A stretch of 64,000 nucleotides of DNA from Fusobacterium sp. JB019 (GTDB lineage: Bacteria > Fusobacteriota > Fusobacteriia > Fusobacteriales > Fusobacteriaceae), in the NCBI GenBank assembly GCA_030673965.1, contig JAUTCN010000022.1, positions 57,087 to 121,086 of the forward strand, in the 5' to 3' direction. The notes under the pieces were generated by a model. That model was given only the letters and a program-made list of their open reading frames with translations, made no database searches and was not told the DNA's origin. This document shows positions 25,763-35,889 of the stretch, piece after piece. Within the stretch, counting starts at the first letter, position 1; the number at the start of each line of letters is the position of its first letter. Position numbers and translations under genes: made by a program.

Positions 25763-25791
25763 TTGTTTTGATATCTAATAGAGGTTATAAT
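25763..25791 (+). promoter_or_regulatory. Promoter of sbcDC
   Basis: TTGTTT (25763-25768) and a perfect TATAAT (25786-25791) have 17-base spacing, directly after the upstream terminator. Transcription would start about 27 bases before sbcD. Confidence 0.7.
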
Positions 25792-25824
25792 TAAAAGGAA
25801 AGAAAGTATAACTAGGAGGTAAAA

Positions 25825-26973
25825 ATGAGAATATTACATACTTCAGATTGGCATTTTGGGAAGAAATTAGAAGGAATGAAAAGAATAGAAGAACAAGAAA
25901 AATTTATAAATAACTTAAAGAATATAGTACAGGGAGAAGAACCAGATTTAATACTTATAGCAGGAGATATTTTTGATACTCCCAATCCTTCAGCAGAAGC
26001 AGAAACTTTATTTTTTGAATCATTAAAAAAGATATCTTTAAATGGCAAAATTGGAGTTATAATAATACCAGGAAATCACGATAATGGAGAAAGATTATCA
26101 GCAGCAAAATCTTTAGTTAAAGATATTGGAGTAATAATTTATAAGAAGCCTTATGAAATAAAAAAATTAGGAAAGTATGGCAATATGGAAATTGTAGAGT
26201 CTTATGAGGGAGGTATTCTTTTAAAAATAAATAAAGAAAAATTATTTTTATATTCTTTACCTTATCCTAGTGAAACAGCTTTAAATGAAATTTTTGAAGA
26301 AGGTAAATATTCTGAAAGAATAGGAGAAATATTAAGAGAGGGAATAAAGAATAATAAAACAAATACCCCTACTGTTATAATGGGACATTTATTTGTAACA
26401 AAAGAAGATAAAGATATTGAACTAGGGGGATCTATGGCTGTTAAAGTTAGTGATTTACCAGATGTAGATTATATAGCTCTAGGACATATTCATAAACCAA
26501 TGAAGTTTAATTCTAAGAGAGCCTGTTATTCAGGATCTCCAATAGAATATAGATCTACAGAAAATAGTTTTTTGAAAAAAGTGTTTATAGTGGAAATAAA
26601 AGGAAATCTTAACACTGATATTAAAGAGATTATATTAGAAAATTATAAACCAATAAGAGAATATACTTCAAATTCTATAGAGGAAGCTATTGAAGTTTCT
26701 GAAAAATTAAAAGACAGAGATGAGTGGATTTATTTAACAATAAAAACTAAAACTCATTTAAAATCAAGTGAAATAAGAAAAATAAAAGAGAATAAAAATA
26801 TAGTTGAGATAATTCCTGTTTTATTAGGAGAAAAAAGTTATAGTGAAGAGATCGATTATTCAGAAATTAATATAAAAGAAGCTTTTTTAGAATTCTATAA
26901 AAATAAAGATGGGATTTCTCCATCTAAAGAAATAGTAAATCTTTTTGAAAAACTAGTTGGAGATGATGAATAA
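25825..26973 (+). CDS. sbcD: Exonuclease subunit SbcD (Mre11-like)
   Basis: Metal-dependent nuclease subunit of the SbcCD complex, which cleaves hairpins and protein-blocked ends. The 382 residues carry the phosphoesterase motifs in order: SDWHFGK near residue 8, GDIFDT near 47, GNHDNG near 82 and GHIHKP near 219. The length is normal. AGGAGGT precedes the ATG. The stop codon overlaps the sbcC start by one base (TAATG), implying coupling. Confidence 0.96.
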   Translation: MRILHTSDWHFGKKLEGMKRIEEQEKFINNLKNIVQGEEPDLILIAGDIFDTPNPSAEAETLFFESLKKISLNGKIGVIIIPGNHDNGERLSAAKSLVKDIGVIIYKKPYEIKKLGKYGNMEIVESYEGGILLKINKEKLFLYSLPYPSETALNEIFEEGKYSERIGEILREGIKNNKTNTPTVIMGHLFVTKEDKDIELGGSMAVKVSDLPDVDYIALGHIHKPMKFNSKRACYSGSPIEYRSTENSFLKKVFIVEIKGNLNTDIKEIILENYKPIREYTSNSIEEAIEVSEKLKDRDEWIYLTIKTKTHLKSSEIRKIKENKNIVEIIPVLLGEKSYSEEIDYSEINIKEAFLEFYKNKDGISPSKEIVNLFEKLVGDDE

Positions 26974-29900
26974 TGAGACCAATAAGATTAGAGATAGAGG
27001 GGCTACAAAGTTTTAAAGAAAGACAAATAATAGATTTTGAAAAATTATCAGAATACGGACTGTTTGGAATTTTTGGGGAAACAGGAAGTGGTAAATCAAC
27101 TATACTAGATGGAATGATTCTTGCTTTATTTGATGAAATTCCAAGAAATAGAATAGATGGAAATAAAAGTAGTCTTTTAAATTCTATAAACGAGAGATCT
27201 AGTAAGATGGAAGTATATTATTCTTTTGCTTTGGGAGAAGATATATATGAAATTAAAAGAAATTATAAAAGGGGAAAATCAAAGGGGCAAGAAGTAATAA
27301 ATTCAAAAGATGCAATATTAATAAAAAATGGAAATATATTAGCAAACAAAAAAACAGAAGTAAAGAATATATTAAATAAAGAATTTGGTTTAGATGTTGA
27401 TGATTTTTCTAGAACTGTTGTTTTACCTCAAGGAAAATTTAATGAATTTTTAAAATTAAGAGGAAAAGAAAAAATAAAAATGTTAGAAAAAATATTTGCG
27501 TTAGAGAAATATGGAGAAAAGTTAGAAATAAAAATTTCTAAAGAAAAAAGACATTGGTATATGGAAAGTGAAAAATATAGAAATCAAATTATTGGGAAGG
27601 GAGAAATAGATCTAGAAGAAATAAAAAAATTAGAAACTAACTTCAAAGAAAAACAAGAATTTTTAAAAAGTTCTTTAAAAGAAAAGGAAACATTTGATAA
27701 AGAATATAATGAAGAAAAAAAATTAAGAGAATTATTGGATGAAAAAAATAAACTAAATATAGTTAAAGAAGGACTTTTAAAAGAAGAAAAAGTTATAACT
27801 AATTTTAAGGATATTTTAAAAAGAAATAATTTAGGAAAAGAATTAAAAATAGAAATAGAAAGTTTGTCATTATTGACAAAAAAATTAGAAGAAAAAAAAG
27901 AATATAATTTGAAATTAAATAAAGATAAATTAAGTGAAGAAAACAATATAGAAGATTTAAAAGAAAAACAAAATAAAATAATATTACAAAAAGAAAAATA
28001 TATAAAAGAAAAAGAAAATATTGTGTTTAATGTTGAAGAATTAAGAAAAATTAATAATTTATATGGAGAAAAAAGCAAATTATTAATAAAAAAAGATCAA
28101 GAAAAAAATATAGTAAATAATCTATCAATGAAAGAGATTGAAAAAAAAGAAAATATTATTAATAAAGAAAAAAATCAAAAAGATTTAGACATAAAGAAAA
28201 AAGAAAAAGAAGAATTTAAAAAAATAGATAAAAATATACTAATTGAAAAAGAAAAAATAATAAAAGAACAAATAGAATTTATTAGATTAGCTAAACAAGA
28301 AAAAAAAGAAAAAGAAATTAAAGAGGAATTATTAGAAAAATTAAAAAAAGAAAAAGAAGAAACAATAAAGAAAAAAATGAATTATTTAAAAAAAATAAAA
28401 GAAAAAAATGAGGAATTGAAAAAAAGTTTTGCCTACAAATTATATAAAGAATTAAAGGATGGAGAAGCTTGTCCTGTCTGTGGCTCTACTAATCATAAAA
28501 AAATGGATATAGATGATTTAAAGAGTAGTGATATAGAAAAAGAATTAGAATTGTTACTTAAGGAAAAGGATAAAGTTTTAGGAGAAGAAGGAAGATTAAT
28601 AGAGAGAATAAATAAAATAGAAGAAGAATTAAATATCTTTAAAATTAAATATAAAAATTTAGATATGGAATTAGATGAAAAAAATATAAAAGAGGCACTA
28701 GAGTTATTAAATAGAGAAAATATTCAAATGGAAAAAGAAGAAGAAGAATTCATGGAGTTAAATACAGTTATAATAAAAAAAGAATCAGAAAAAAATCTTT
28801 TATTAAGAGATGAAAAAAGGATAAAAAAAGAATTAGATAATTTAAATGAAGAGTATCTAATGTTAACAAAAGAAATTAAAATTAAAGAATCAGAAATTTT
28901 AAATGAGTACGAAGATTTATCTAAAGAATCTATAGATTTCTTAGAAGAAAAAAAGAAAAAACTAGAGGAAAATCAAGATAGGATTTATAAATTACAAAAT
29001 AGTATTGAAATTATAGACAAAAAAGTATTAGAAAATTATGATATTTTAAAAGAAAAAATTAAAAATCAAGAAAAAATAAACCAGTTATTAATAAAAGAAG
29101 AAACAGAATTAAATCTTATTATTGAGGATATACATATAAAAAGTACTAAACTAAATGAAAATATAGAGAATTCTGTATTTAAAAATAAAGAAGAAATAGA
29201 AAAAAGTATATTAAATGATGAAAAATATAAAGAAATTGAAAATGAAATAAATTATTATGAAAAAAATTTTTTAAGAATAATAACCTTATTAGAAGAAACA
29301 GAAAAATCAATAGCAGGTAGAAATCAAAGTATTGAAAAATGGGAAAATTTAGAATTAAAAAATAAAGAATTAAAAGATAAAAATGAGTTATTAAAAATAG
29401 AGATTTCAACTTTGGAGAAAGATATTAAAGGAAAACATAAACTTTTAAAAGAACTAGAAGAAATAATTAAATTAAAAAATAACGCTGAAAAACAATATGA
29501 AATAGCAGAAGAACTTGGTAAAAAATTAAAAGGAAGAGCTTTTGTAGAATTTTTATCTGTGAAAAAACTAAAAAGTATTGTTTATCAGGCTTCTCAGAGA
29601 TTAAAAAGAATAACAAATGGAAGATATCAGCTTATCTCTGATGAAGAATGTGATTTTTTTGTTATAGATTATTTTAACGAAGGGTCTCAAAGAAGATGTT
29701 CTACTTTATCAGGCGGAGAAACCTTTATAGTTTCTTTATGCCTTGCTTTGGCTCTTTCAAATCAAATGCAACTTAAAGGGAAAGTACAACTTGAGTTTTT
29801 TTTCTTAGATGAAGGTTTTGGAACATTGGATGAAAAATTATTAGATAAAGTTATTGAGTCTTTAGAGAATATAAACAGTGAAGAAAGATTAAAGGTAGGA

Positions 29901-30002
29901 ATAATTACTCATTTAGAGGAATTAAAAGTAAGAATAATAAGAAGTTTAGAAGTTAGTCCAGCAGTTCCTGGAATAAAAGGAAGTGAGGTAAAAATTATCT
30001 AA
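26973..30002 (+). CDS. sbcC: Exonuclease subunit SbcC (Rad50-like)
   Basis: SMC-like ATPase partner of SbcD. The 1009 residues have Walker A GETGSGKST near residue 35 and two long lysine- and glutamate-rich coiled-coil arms. A zinc hook CPVCGS lies near residue 500. The C-terminal ATPase lobe has the LSGGE signature near 910 and the Walker B region FFFLDEGFGTLD. The coiled coils are extremely A-rich in DNA, which creates spurious reverse-strand frames. Length and architecture match SbcC. Confidence 0.96.
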   Translation: MRPIRLEIEGLQSFKERQIIDFEKLSEYGLFGIFGETGSGKSTILDGMILALFDEIPRNRIDGNKSSLLNSINERSSKMEVYYSFALGEDIYEIKRNYKRGKSKGQEVINSKDAILIKNGNILANKKTEVKNILNKEFGLDVDDFSRTVVLPQGKFNEFLKLRGKEKIKMLEKIFALEKYGEKLEIKISKEKRHWYMESEKYRNQIIGKGEIDLEEIKKLETNFKEKQEFLKSSLKEKETFDKEYNEEKKLRELLDEKNKLNIVKEGLLKEEKVITNFKDILKRNNLGKELKIEIESLSLLTKKLEEKKEYNLKLNKDKLSEENNIEDLKEKQNKIILQKEKYIKEKENIVFNVEELRKINNLYGEKSKLLIKKDQEKNIVNNLSMKEIEKKENIINKEKNQKDLDIKKKEKEEFKKIDKNILIEKEKIIKEQIEFIRLAKQEKKEKEIKEELLEKLKKEKEETIKKKMNYLKKIKEKNEELKKSFAYKLYKELKDGEACPVCGSTNHKKMDIDDLKSSDIEKELELLLKEKDKVLGEEGRLIERINKIEEELNIFKIKYKNLDMELDEKNIKEALELLNRENIQMEKEEEEFMELNTVIIKKESEKNLLLRDEKRIKKELDNLNEEYLMLTKEIKIKESEILNEYEDLSKESIDFLEEKKKKLEENQDRIYKLQNSIEIIDKKVLENYDILKEKIKNQEKINQLLIKEETELNLIIEDIHIKSTKLNENIENSVFKNKEEIEKSILNDEKYKEIENEINYYEKNFLRIITLLEETEKSIAGRNQSIEKWENLELKNKELKDKNELLKIEISTLEKDIKGKHKLLKELEEIIKLKNNAEKQYEIAEELGKKLKGRAFVEFLSVKKLKSIVYQASQRLKRITNGRYQLISDEECDFFVIDYFNEGSQRRCSTLSGGETFIVSLCLALALSNQMQLKGKVQLEFFFLDEGFGTLDEKLLDKVIESLENINSEERLKVGIITHLEELKVRIIRSLEVSPAVPGIKGSEVKII

Positions 30003-30053
30003 AAATTACTTTATTAAAATTTATTTTTTTATTTAGAAAAGCCTTGTATATAA

Positions 30054-30082
30054 TTGAAAAATAGTAAGAAATATGGTAAAAT
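30054..30082 (+). promoter_or_regulatory. Promoter of dusB-mutS operon
   Basis: TTGAAA (30054-30059) and TAAAAT (30077-30082) with 17-base spacing. A perfect DnaA-box match (TTATCCACA on the minus strand, 30090-30098) lies at the predicted start site. A near-match follows 10 bases on (30100-30108), then a small AATAACTT/AAGTTATT hairpin. Confidence 0.6.
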
Positions 30083-30153
30083 TTTGTATTGTGGATAATT
30101 GTGTAAAATAACTTTTATAAGTTATTAAAAGAAGAAAAAGAGGATGTGAATTA

Positions 30154-31101
30154 ATGAAAATATTTATTGCTCCAATGGCAGGAGTAACAGATTATACATT
30201 TAGATCTATTTTAAGTGAATTTAACCCAGATATGATTTTTACAGAAATGGTTAGTGTTAATGCTATAGATGCTTTAAATGATAAAACTTTAAATAAACTT
30301 TTAAGATTAAGAGAGGGAGAATCAGTTCAAATTTTTGGAAATGATGTTGAAAAAGTTATTAAAAGTGTTAAATATTTAGAAAGTAAAGGGGTAAAACATA
30401 TAGATTTAAATGCAGGATGTCCTATGGCAAAGATAGTGAAAAATGGATATGGATCAGCTTTAGTTGCAAATCCTGAAAAAATAAAAGAAATTTTACAGGC
30501 TATGAAAGATAATTTAAAGAAAGAAACAACTATTTCTGTTAAAATAAGAGTAGGATATAAAGGAATTAGTGAATATATAAAAATTGCTAAAATAGCAGAA
30601 GAAATAGGATGTACTCATATAACAGTTCACGGAAGAACTAGAGAACAAATGTATACGGGTAAAGCTGATTGGTCAAAAATAAAAGAAATTAAGGAAGCTG
30701 TTAATATTCCAGTTATAGGAAACGGGGATATATTTACTACAGAAGATGCTATAGAAAGAATAAATTATTCAAAAGTTGATGGAGTTATGTTAGCTAGGGG
30801 AATTTGTGGAAATCCATGGCTAATTAGAGAAATAAGAGAAATGTTAGAATTTGGTGAAGTTAAAAATAAAGTAACTCCAGAAGAAAAAATAAATATGGCT
30901 ATTAAACATATAAAAATGGCGCAAGAAGATAATCAAGGAAATAGAAAATTTATTTTTGAAATGAGGAAGCATATTTGTTGGTATTTGAAAGGAATAAGAG
31001 GTTCTTCAGATGCCAAAAATAGAATAAATAAAGAAGAAAATTATTTAGAAGTAATAAGAATTTTAGAAGAATTAAGAAGGGAGCAAAAGATAAATGATTA
31101 A
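30154..31101 (+). CDS. dusB: tRNA-dihydrouridine synthase, DusB type
   Basis: Flavoenzyme that reduces uridines in the tRNA D-loop. The 315 residues form an FMN-binding TIM barrel beginning APMAGVTD. The catalytic cysteine lies in [18 protein letters not shown] near residue 90. Further markers are [15 protein letters not shown] near 165 and GNGDIF near 190. The helical C-terminal domain is present. It overlaps mutS by 8 bases and is the first gene of a long operon that runs into lptCA, lptB, alaS and secDF. Confidence 0.95.
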   Translation: MKIFIAPMAGVTDYTFRSILSEFNPDMIFTEMVSVNAIDALNDKTLNKLLRLREGESVQIFGNDVEKVIKSVKYLESKGVKHIDLNAGCPMAKIVKNGYGSALVANPEKIKEILQAMKDNLKKETTISVKIRVGYKGISEYIKIAKIAEEIGCTHITVHGRTREQMYTGKADWSKIKEIKEAVNIPVIGNGDIFTTEDAIERINYSKVDGVMLARGICGNPWLIREIREMLEFGEVKNKVTPEEKINMAIKHIKMAQEDNQGNRKFIFEMRKHICWYLKGIRGSSDAKNRINKEENYLEVIRILEELRREQKIND

Positions 31102-33715
31102 AGAGACTCCTCTTATGAAACAATATAATGAAATAAAAAAGCAGTATAATGACAGTATACTGCTTTTTCGTCTTGGAGATTTTTATGAAATGTTTTATGA
31201 AGATGCTAAAATAGCATCAAAAGAGTTAGGAATAACATTAACAAGACGTAATAAAAAAATGGATGTTCCTCTAGCAGGAGTTCCATATCATTCTGTAGCC
31301 TCATATATTTCAAAATTAGTAAGTAAAGGTTATAGTGTAGCTATTTGTGAACAAACAGAAGATCCTAAAGATGCAAAAGGGATTGTAAAAAGAGAAGTTG
31401 TAAGAGTAATAACTCCAGGAACAATAATTGATACAGAATATTTAGATGAGAAAACTAATAACTATTTAATGTGTGTAATTTTAAAAAATGAAAAAGCAGC
31501 AATTTCTTATGTTGATATAATGACTGGAGAATTTAAAGTTTCTGAATTTCAGGGAGAAAATTTAATATATAGAGTGTTAGGAGAAGTTAATAAAATATCT
31601 CCAAAAGAATTGATAACTGATGAAAAAAGTTATGATGAATTAAAAGATAATCTTGAAAGTTATAGGATGCTGGAAAATATAAAGATTAATAAAACTTTAC
31701 CAGTAAGAAACTCAAAAAAATATTTATTAGATTATTTTAAAATTAAATCTTTAGATAGTTTTGGAATAAAGGGAAAGGATGAAATTATATCAGTTTCTGG
31801 AATGATATTAAAATATGTAAATGATTTACAAAAAGGAAAAGAATTGCCTTTTACGAATATTTTATGTGTAAATTCAGAAAATGTAATGGAATTAAATTTA
31901 ACTACTCAAAAAAACTTAGATATAATTTCTAATTATAAAGGAGAAACTTCGAATGGAACGTTACTTTGGATATTGGATTATTGTAAAAGTTCTATGGGAA
32001 GTAGATTATTAAAGAAAATAGTAAAAAATCCATTACTTAATATAAAAAAAATAAAGCAAAGACAAGAAGATATAGGATTTTTTATTGATGAAGTTTTATT
32101 AAGAGAAGAAATAAGAGAACAATTAAAAAATATTTATGATATAGAAAGAATTATAGGGAAATTAATACTTGAAACTGTTAATGGTAGGGATTTAATAGCG
32201 TTGAAACAATCTATCTTAAGTAGTTTAGAGTTATATAAATTGTTGAATGATAGTAAAATTCTAGATATAAAGTTAGAAAAATTAATAGATATATATAATT
32301 TAGTAGAAGAGTCTATAGTTGAAGAGCCTCCTTTTTCAATAAGAGAAGGGGGGATAATAAAAGCAGGATATAATAAAGAGTTAGATGAATTGAGAGATAT
32401 TTCTAATAATGGGAAAGATTATATTTTAAAAATAGAAGCTTCAGAAAGAGAAAAAACAGGAATAAAAGGGTTAAAAATAAAATATAATAAAGTATTTGGG
32501 TATTTTTTAGAAGTAACAAAAGCTAATATAGCTTTAGTTCCAGAATACTATATAAGAAAGCAAACTTTAACAAATGCAGAAAGATATATCATCCCAGAAT
32601 TAAAAGAGTATGAGGAAAAAGTTTTAAATGCTAAAAATAAAATAGAAAGTTTAGAATATTATTTATTTAAAGAAATAACAAGTAGTATAAAAAAATATAA
32701 AGAGGAATTACAAGATTTAAGTTTTAAATTAGCATATCTAGATGTTACAACAAATTTAGCTCATGTTGCAATAAAGAATTCATATGTGAAACCTGAAATT
32801 AGTGAAGATAAAAATTTAGAAATAATAGGAGGAAGACATCCTATTGTTGAGAAATTAATTCCTGCAGGAGAATTTGTTAAAAACAAAGTTCTTATGAACA
32901 AAAATAAAAACTTAATAATTTTAACCGGACCAAATATGTCAGGAAAATCAACTTATATGAAACAAGTTGCTTTAATAATAATAATGGCCCATATAGGATC
33001 ATATGTGCCTGCTGATTATGCAAAAATAGGATTGGTAGATAAAATTTTTACAAGAATTGGGGCAAGTGACGATTTAATGACAGGGCAATCAACGTTTATG
33101 TTGGAGATGAGCGAAGTAGCAAATATTTTAAATAGTGCTACAAACAAATCGTTTATTATTTTAGATGAAATAGGAAGAGGAACTTCTACTTTTGATGGAA
33201 TTTCCATTGCGACAGCTATAACAGAGTATATTCATGATAAAATAAAGGCTAAAACAATATTTGCAACTCATTATCATGAATTGACTCAATTAGAAGAAAG
33301 ATTAGAAAATGCAGAAAACTATAGGATAGAAGTATCAGAAGATAAAGATGAAATAAAATTTTTAAGAGAGATTGTAAAAGGTGGAGCAGATAAATCTTAC
33401 GGTATTGAAGTTGCCAGATTAGCAGGATTACCTAAAGAGATACTTAAAAATTCTAAAAAGATATTATCGGTTTTAGAAAAAAGAAAAAATATTGTAGAAA
33501 GAAAATTAGGAGAAGAACAGATGATATTGTTTGGAACTAATTTGAATACAAATATGGAACTAGAAAAAAAGGAAGAGAAAAAAGTATTAGAAGTTAGTGA
33601 AATATCCAAAGAAGAAGAATTAGCTTTAAGGTTGGTAAAGGAAGTGGATATAAATAATTTAACTCCAATGGAAGCATTGCTTAAATTTAATGAGCTCAAA
33701 AAAATATTGAGCTAG
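31094..33715 (+). CDS. mutS: DNA mismatch repair protein MutS
   Basis: Mismatch-recognition ATPase. The 873 residues include the mismatch-binding motif [10 protein letters not shown] (the Phe-x-Glu wedge) near residue 30 and clamp and lever domains. Walker [10 protein letters not shown] lies near 614, Walker [15 protein letters not shown] near 690, and the helix-turn-helix dimerisation domain follows. The C-terminal tail ([14 protein letters not shown]) resembles the tetramer segment. Length is normal. mutL is not in the window. It overlaps dusB and is followed 9 bases later by lptCA. Confidence 0.97.
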   Translation: MIKETPLMKQYNEIKKQYNDSILLFRLGDFYEMFYEDAKIASKELGITLTRRNKKMDVPLAGVPYHSVASYISKLVSKGYSVAICEQTEDPKDAKGIVKREVVRVITPGTIIDTEYLDEKTNNYLMCVILKNEKAAISYVDIMTGEFKVSEFQGENLIYRVLGEVNKISPKELITDEKSYDELKDNLESYRMLENIKINKTLPVRNSKKYLLDYFKIKSLDSFGIKGKDEIISVSGMILKYVNDLQKGKELPFTNILCVNSENVMELNLTTQKNLDIISNYKGETSNGTLLWILDYCKSSMGSRLLKKIVKNPLLNIKKIKQRQEDIGFFIDEVLLREEIREQLKNIYDIERIIGKLILETVNGRDLIALKQSILSSLELYKLLNDSKILDIKLEKLIDIYNLVEESIVEEPPFSIREGGIIKAGYNKELDELRDISNNGKDYILKIEASEREKTGIKGLKIKYNKVFGYFLEVTKANIALVPEYYIRKQTLTNAERYIIPELKEYEEKVLNAKNKIESLEYYLFKEITSSIKKYKEELQDLSFKLAYLDVTTNLAHVAIKNSYVKPEISEDKNLEIIGGRHPIVEKLIPAGEFVKNKVLMNKNKNLIILTGPNMSGKSTYMKQVALIIIMAHIGSYVPADYAKIGLVDKIFTRIGASDDLMTGQSTFMLEMSEVANILNSATNKSFIILDEIGRGTSTFDGISIATAITEYIHDKIKAKTIFATHYHELTQLEERLENAENYRIEVSEDKDEIKFLREIVKGGADKSYGIEVARLAGLPKEILKNSKKILSVLEKRKNIVERKLGEEQMILFGTNLNTNMELEKKEEKKVLEVSEISKEEELALRLVKEVDINNLTPMEALLKFNELKKILS

Positions 33716-33724
33716 GAGGAAAAA

Positions 33725-35131
33725 ATGAAAAAGAAAATTTTATATTTGTTAGGCTTAGTAGGAGTGTTAATTTTAGGATATTTTAATTATTATAAGGAAG
33801 AAGAAGGGATAAAAGAGGTTTCAACAAAAATAGAGACAATAGATGTGAATTATACTTCTTTAGGTTATAAAATAAAGGCAATTAAGCAAATAGATGATAC
33901 AAAACTAAATATAACAAATTTTGAAAATGCAGAAATTAATTTTAAGGAAATGGAATTAAAAGCAAATAATGTATTATTAGATTCAGCTAAAAATATTTTT
34001 TTAGAAAATAATATTTATGGAAATAATGGTAAAAATTGGGAATTTACATCAGAAAAGCTATCATATAATCAACTAAAAGATTTACTTAGTTCAGATACAG
34101 GAGTGAAAGCTTTTAATAAAAAAGAAGATTTAGAAATTCAAAGTAAGATTTTTAGAACGAATAAAAGCTTTACTTATATAGAATTAAACGAAGATATTGT
34201 TTTAGAAAATCAAGGATTAAGATTAAAAGCAGATAAAGGAAGATATACCTCAAGTAATAAAGTTATGATTTTAAGTGGAAATGGTATAATAGAATCATCG
34301 GACTCAAGAGAAGATATTTTACAAGGAAAATTTGAAAAAGGAAGATACAATAGTAAAACAGGAGTATTAGAAATTTTTAGCCCATTTGAAATAAATTATA
34401 ATGGTGTTATCCTTAAGGGGAAAGAATTATGGTATAATAATCTAAGTGAAGAAATTAAAATTGATCAAGAACCTGAAATTTATTTAAAAAAAGATTCTGG
34501 ATTGGAAAAATACGAAGGAAAAGAAGGAAAGTTTAGCTCTGATAAAATTCAAGGAAATCTTAAGGATATGGTTTTTAATTTTTTAGGAAATGCCAAGGGT
34601 CAAATAATTTCCTTAGACAAACAAACAAATAAAAAGATAATATCAAGTTATAAAGGAAATAATTTAAAAGTTTATTTAAAAAAAGAAAACTCAGGCTATG
34701 ACATTTCTGAAATTAAAGGGAAAGAAAAAGTTGTAATTTCAAGAGATAATCAAGTATTGAAATCAGATGAGATTTATATAAATTTATATAAAAATATTGC
34801 TTTTGGAGAAAAAGATAATAAAATTATTTTAAATGATTCAAAAGGAGAAACTATAATAATTGGAGATAAATTTAAAGGATATTTAGATAAAAAAGTATTT
34901 AATTCAGTAGGAAATGTAAAAATAGAAAATATAGGAAAAAACGGTAAGACTACAGTAATAACAGGGGATAAAGGAACTGTAGATGACACAAAAAAAACAG
35001 CTGAAATAGAGGGAAATGTTAAATTAGAAAATGATGAACTTATTTGTACAGCAGACAAGGTTATATATAATAAATTAACTAATAAAGTAAAAACTTTTGG
35101 TAAAACATTAGTTAATTATAAATCAAATTAG
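33725..35131 (+). CDS. LPS transport periplasmic bridge protein: LptC-LptA fusion
   Basis: A 468-residue protein with one N-terminal membrane anchor (residues about 4-20, ILYLLGLVGVLILGYF). A long beta-rich region follows, made of repeated OstA/LptC-like strands. Residues about 40-180 resemble LptC. The C-terminal part (about 340-465) has the LptA pattern VITGDKGTVDD, AEIEGNVKLEN and CTADKVIY. LptC and LptA are normally separate, at about 190 and 175 residues. Here the length and architecture point to one polypeptide forming the inner-membrane-tethered beta-jellyroll bridge. lptB follows 9 bases later, supporting the LPS-transport role. Confidence 0.8.
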   Translation: MKKKILYLLGLVGVLILGYFNYYKEEEGIKEVSTKIETIDVNYTSLGYKIKAIKQIDDTKLNITNFENAEINFKEMELKANNVLLDSAKNIFLENNIYGNNGKNWEFTSEKLSYNQLKDLLSSDTGVKAFNKKEDLEIQSKIFRTNKSFTYIELNEDIVLENQGLRLKADKGRYTSSNKVMILSGNGIIESSDSREDILQGKFEKGRYNSKTGVLEIFSPFEINYNGVILKGKELWYNNLSEEIKIDQEPEIYLKKDSGLEKYEGKEGKFSSDKIQGNLKDMVFNFLGNAKGQIISLDKQTNKKIISSYKGNNLKVYLKKENSGYDISEIKGKEKVVISRDNQVLKSDEIYINLYKNIAFGEKDNKIILNDSKGETIIIGDKFKGYLDKKVFNSVGNVKIENIGKNGKTTVITGDKGTVDDTKKTAEIEGNVKLENDELICTADKVIYNKLTNKVKTFGKTLVNYKSN

Positions 35132-35140
35132 GAGGACTTT

Positions 35141-35866
35141 ATGATAAGTATTGAAGCTCAAGGCTTATGTAAAAGTTATAAAAAAAGAAAAGTTGTAAAA
35201 GAAGTTACTTTAAAGGTTAATAAAGGTGAGATTGTTGGACTTTTAGGGCCAAATGGAGCAGGAAAAACAACTACTTTTTATATGATAACGGGAATAATAT
35301 CTCCAGATAGTGGGAAAGTTTATTGCAACGAAAAAGATATAACATCTTATCCCATGTATAAAAGAGCAAATTTAGGAATAGGATATTTGGCTCAAGAGCC
35401 TTCAGTTTTTAGAAACTTAACAGTGGAAGAAAATATTTATGTTGTACTTGAAATGAAAAATATTTCTAAAGAAGAGCAAGAAAAAAAAGTGAAAGAATTA
35501 TTAGAAGAATTTAAGTTAACTCATGTAGCAAAATCATATGGTTATTCTTTATCTGGTGGAGAAAGAAGAAGAGTAGAAATAGCTAGGACAATTGCAAATG
35601 ATCCTGATTTTATACTTCTTGATGAACCTTTTGCAGGTGTTGATCCAATAGCAGTAGAAGACATTCAAGAAATAATAAGATACTTAAAAAAGAGAGGATT
35701 AGGAATATTAATAACAGACCATAGTGTTAGAGAAACTTTAAGAATAACTGAAAGGGCTTATATTATGGCAAATGGAGAAGTATTAGTAAGTGGAACTCCT
35801 GAAGAAATTTCTAAAAATGAAGTAGCGAAGAAGATATACTTAGGAGAAAACTTTAAATTAGATTAA
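35141..35866 (+). CDS. lptB: LPS export ABC transporter ATP-binding protein LptB
   Basis: Cytoplasmic ATPase that drives lipopolysaccharide extraction with LptF and LptG. The 241 residues show Walker A GPNGAGKTT near residue 36, the Q-loop region YLAQEPSVFR near 84, signature LSGGERRR near 136 and Walker B FILLDEPF near 155. The insert around residue 90 and overall length fit LptB better than other ABC proteins. It follows the lptCA fusion. The permease genes lptF and lptG lie at 43996-46144. Confidence 0.96.
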   Translation: MISIEAQGLCKSYKKRKVVKEVTLKVNKGEIVGLLGPNGAGKTTTFYMITGIISPDSGKVYCNEKDITSYPMYKRANLGIGYLAQEPSVFRNLTVEENIYVVLEMKNISKEEQEKKVKELLEEFKLTHVAKSYGYSLSGGERRRVEIARTIANDPDFILLDEPFAGVDPIAVEDIQEIIRYLKKRGLGILITDHSVRETLRITERAYIMANGEVLVSGTPEEISKNEVAKKIYLGENFKLD

Positions 35867-35889
35867 AAATAAAAAATTATGGAGGAAAC

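Noticed and set aside
27584..28078. 164-residue reverse-strand frame inside sbcC
   Set aside because: Mirror of A-rich coiled-coil coding sequence; Phe/Ser/Leu-rich translation, no ribosome-binding site and no homology signal.
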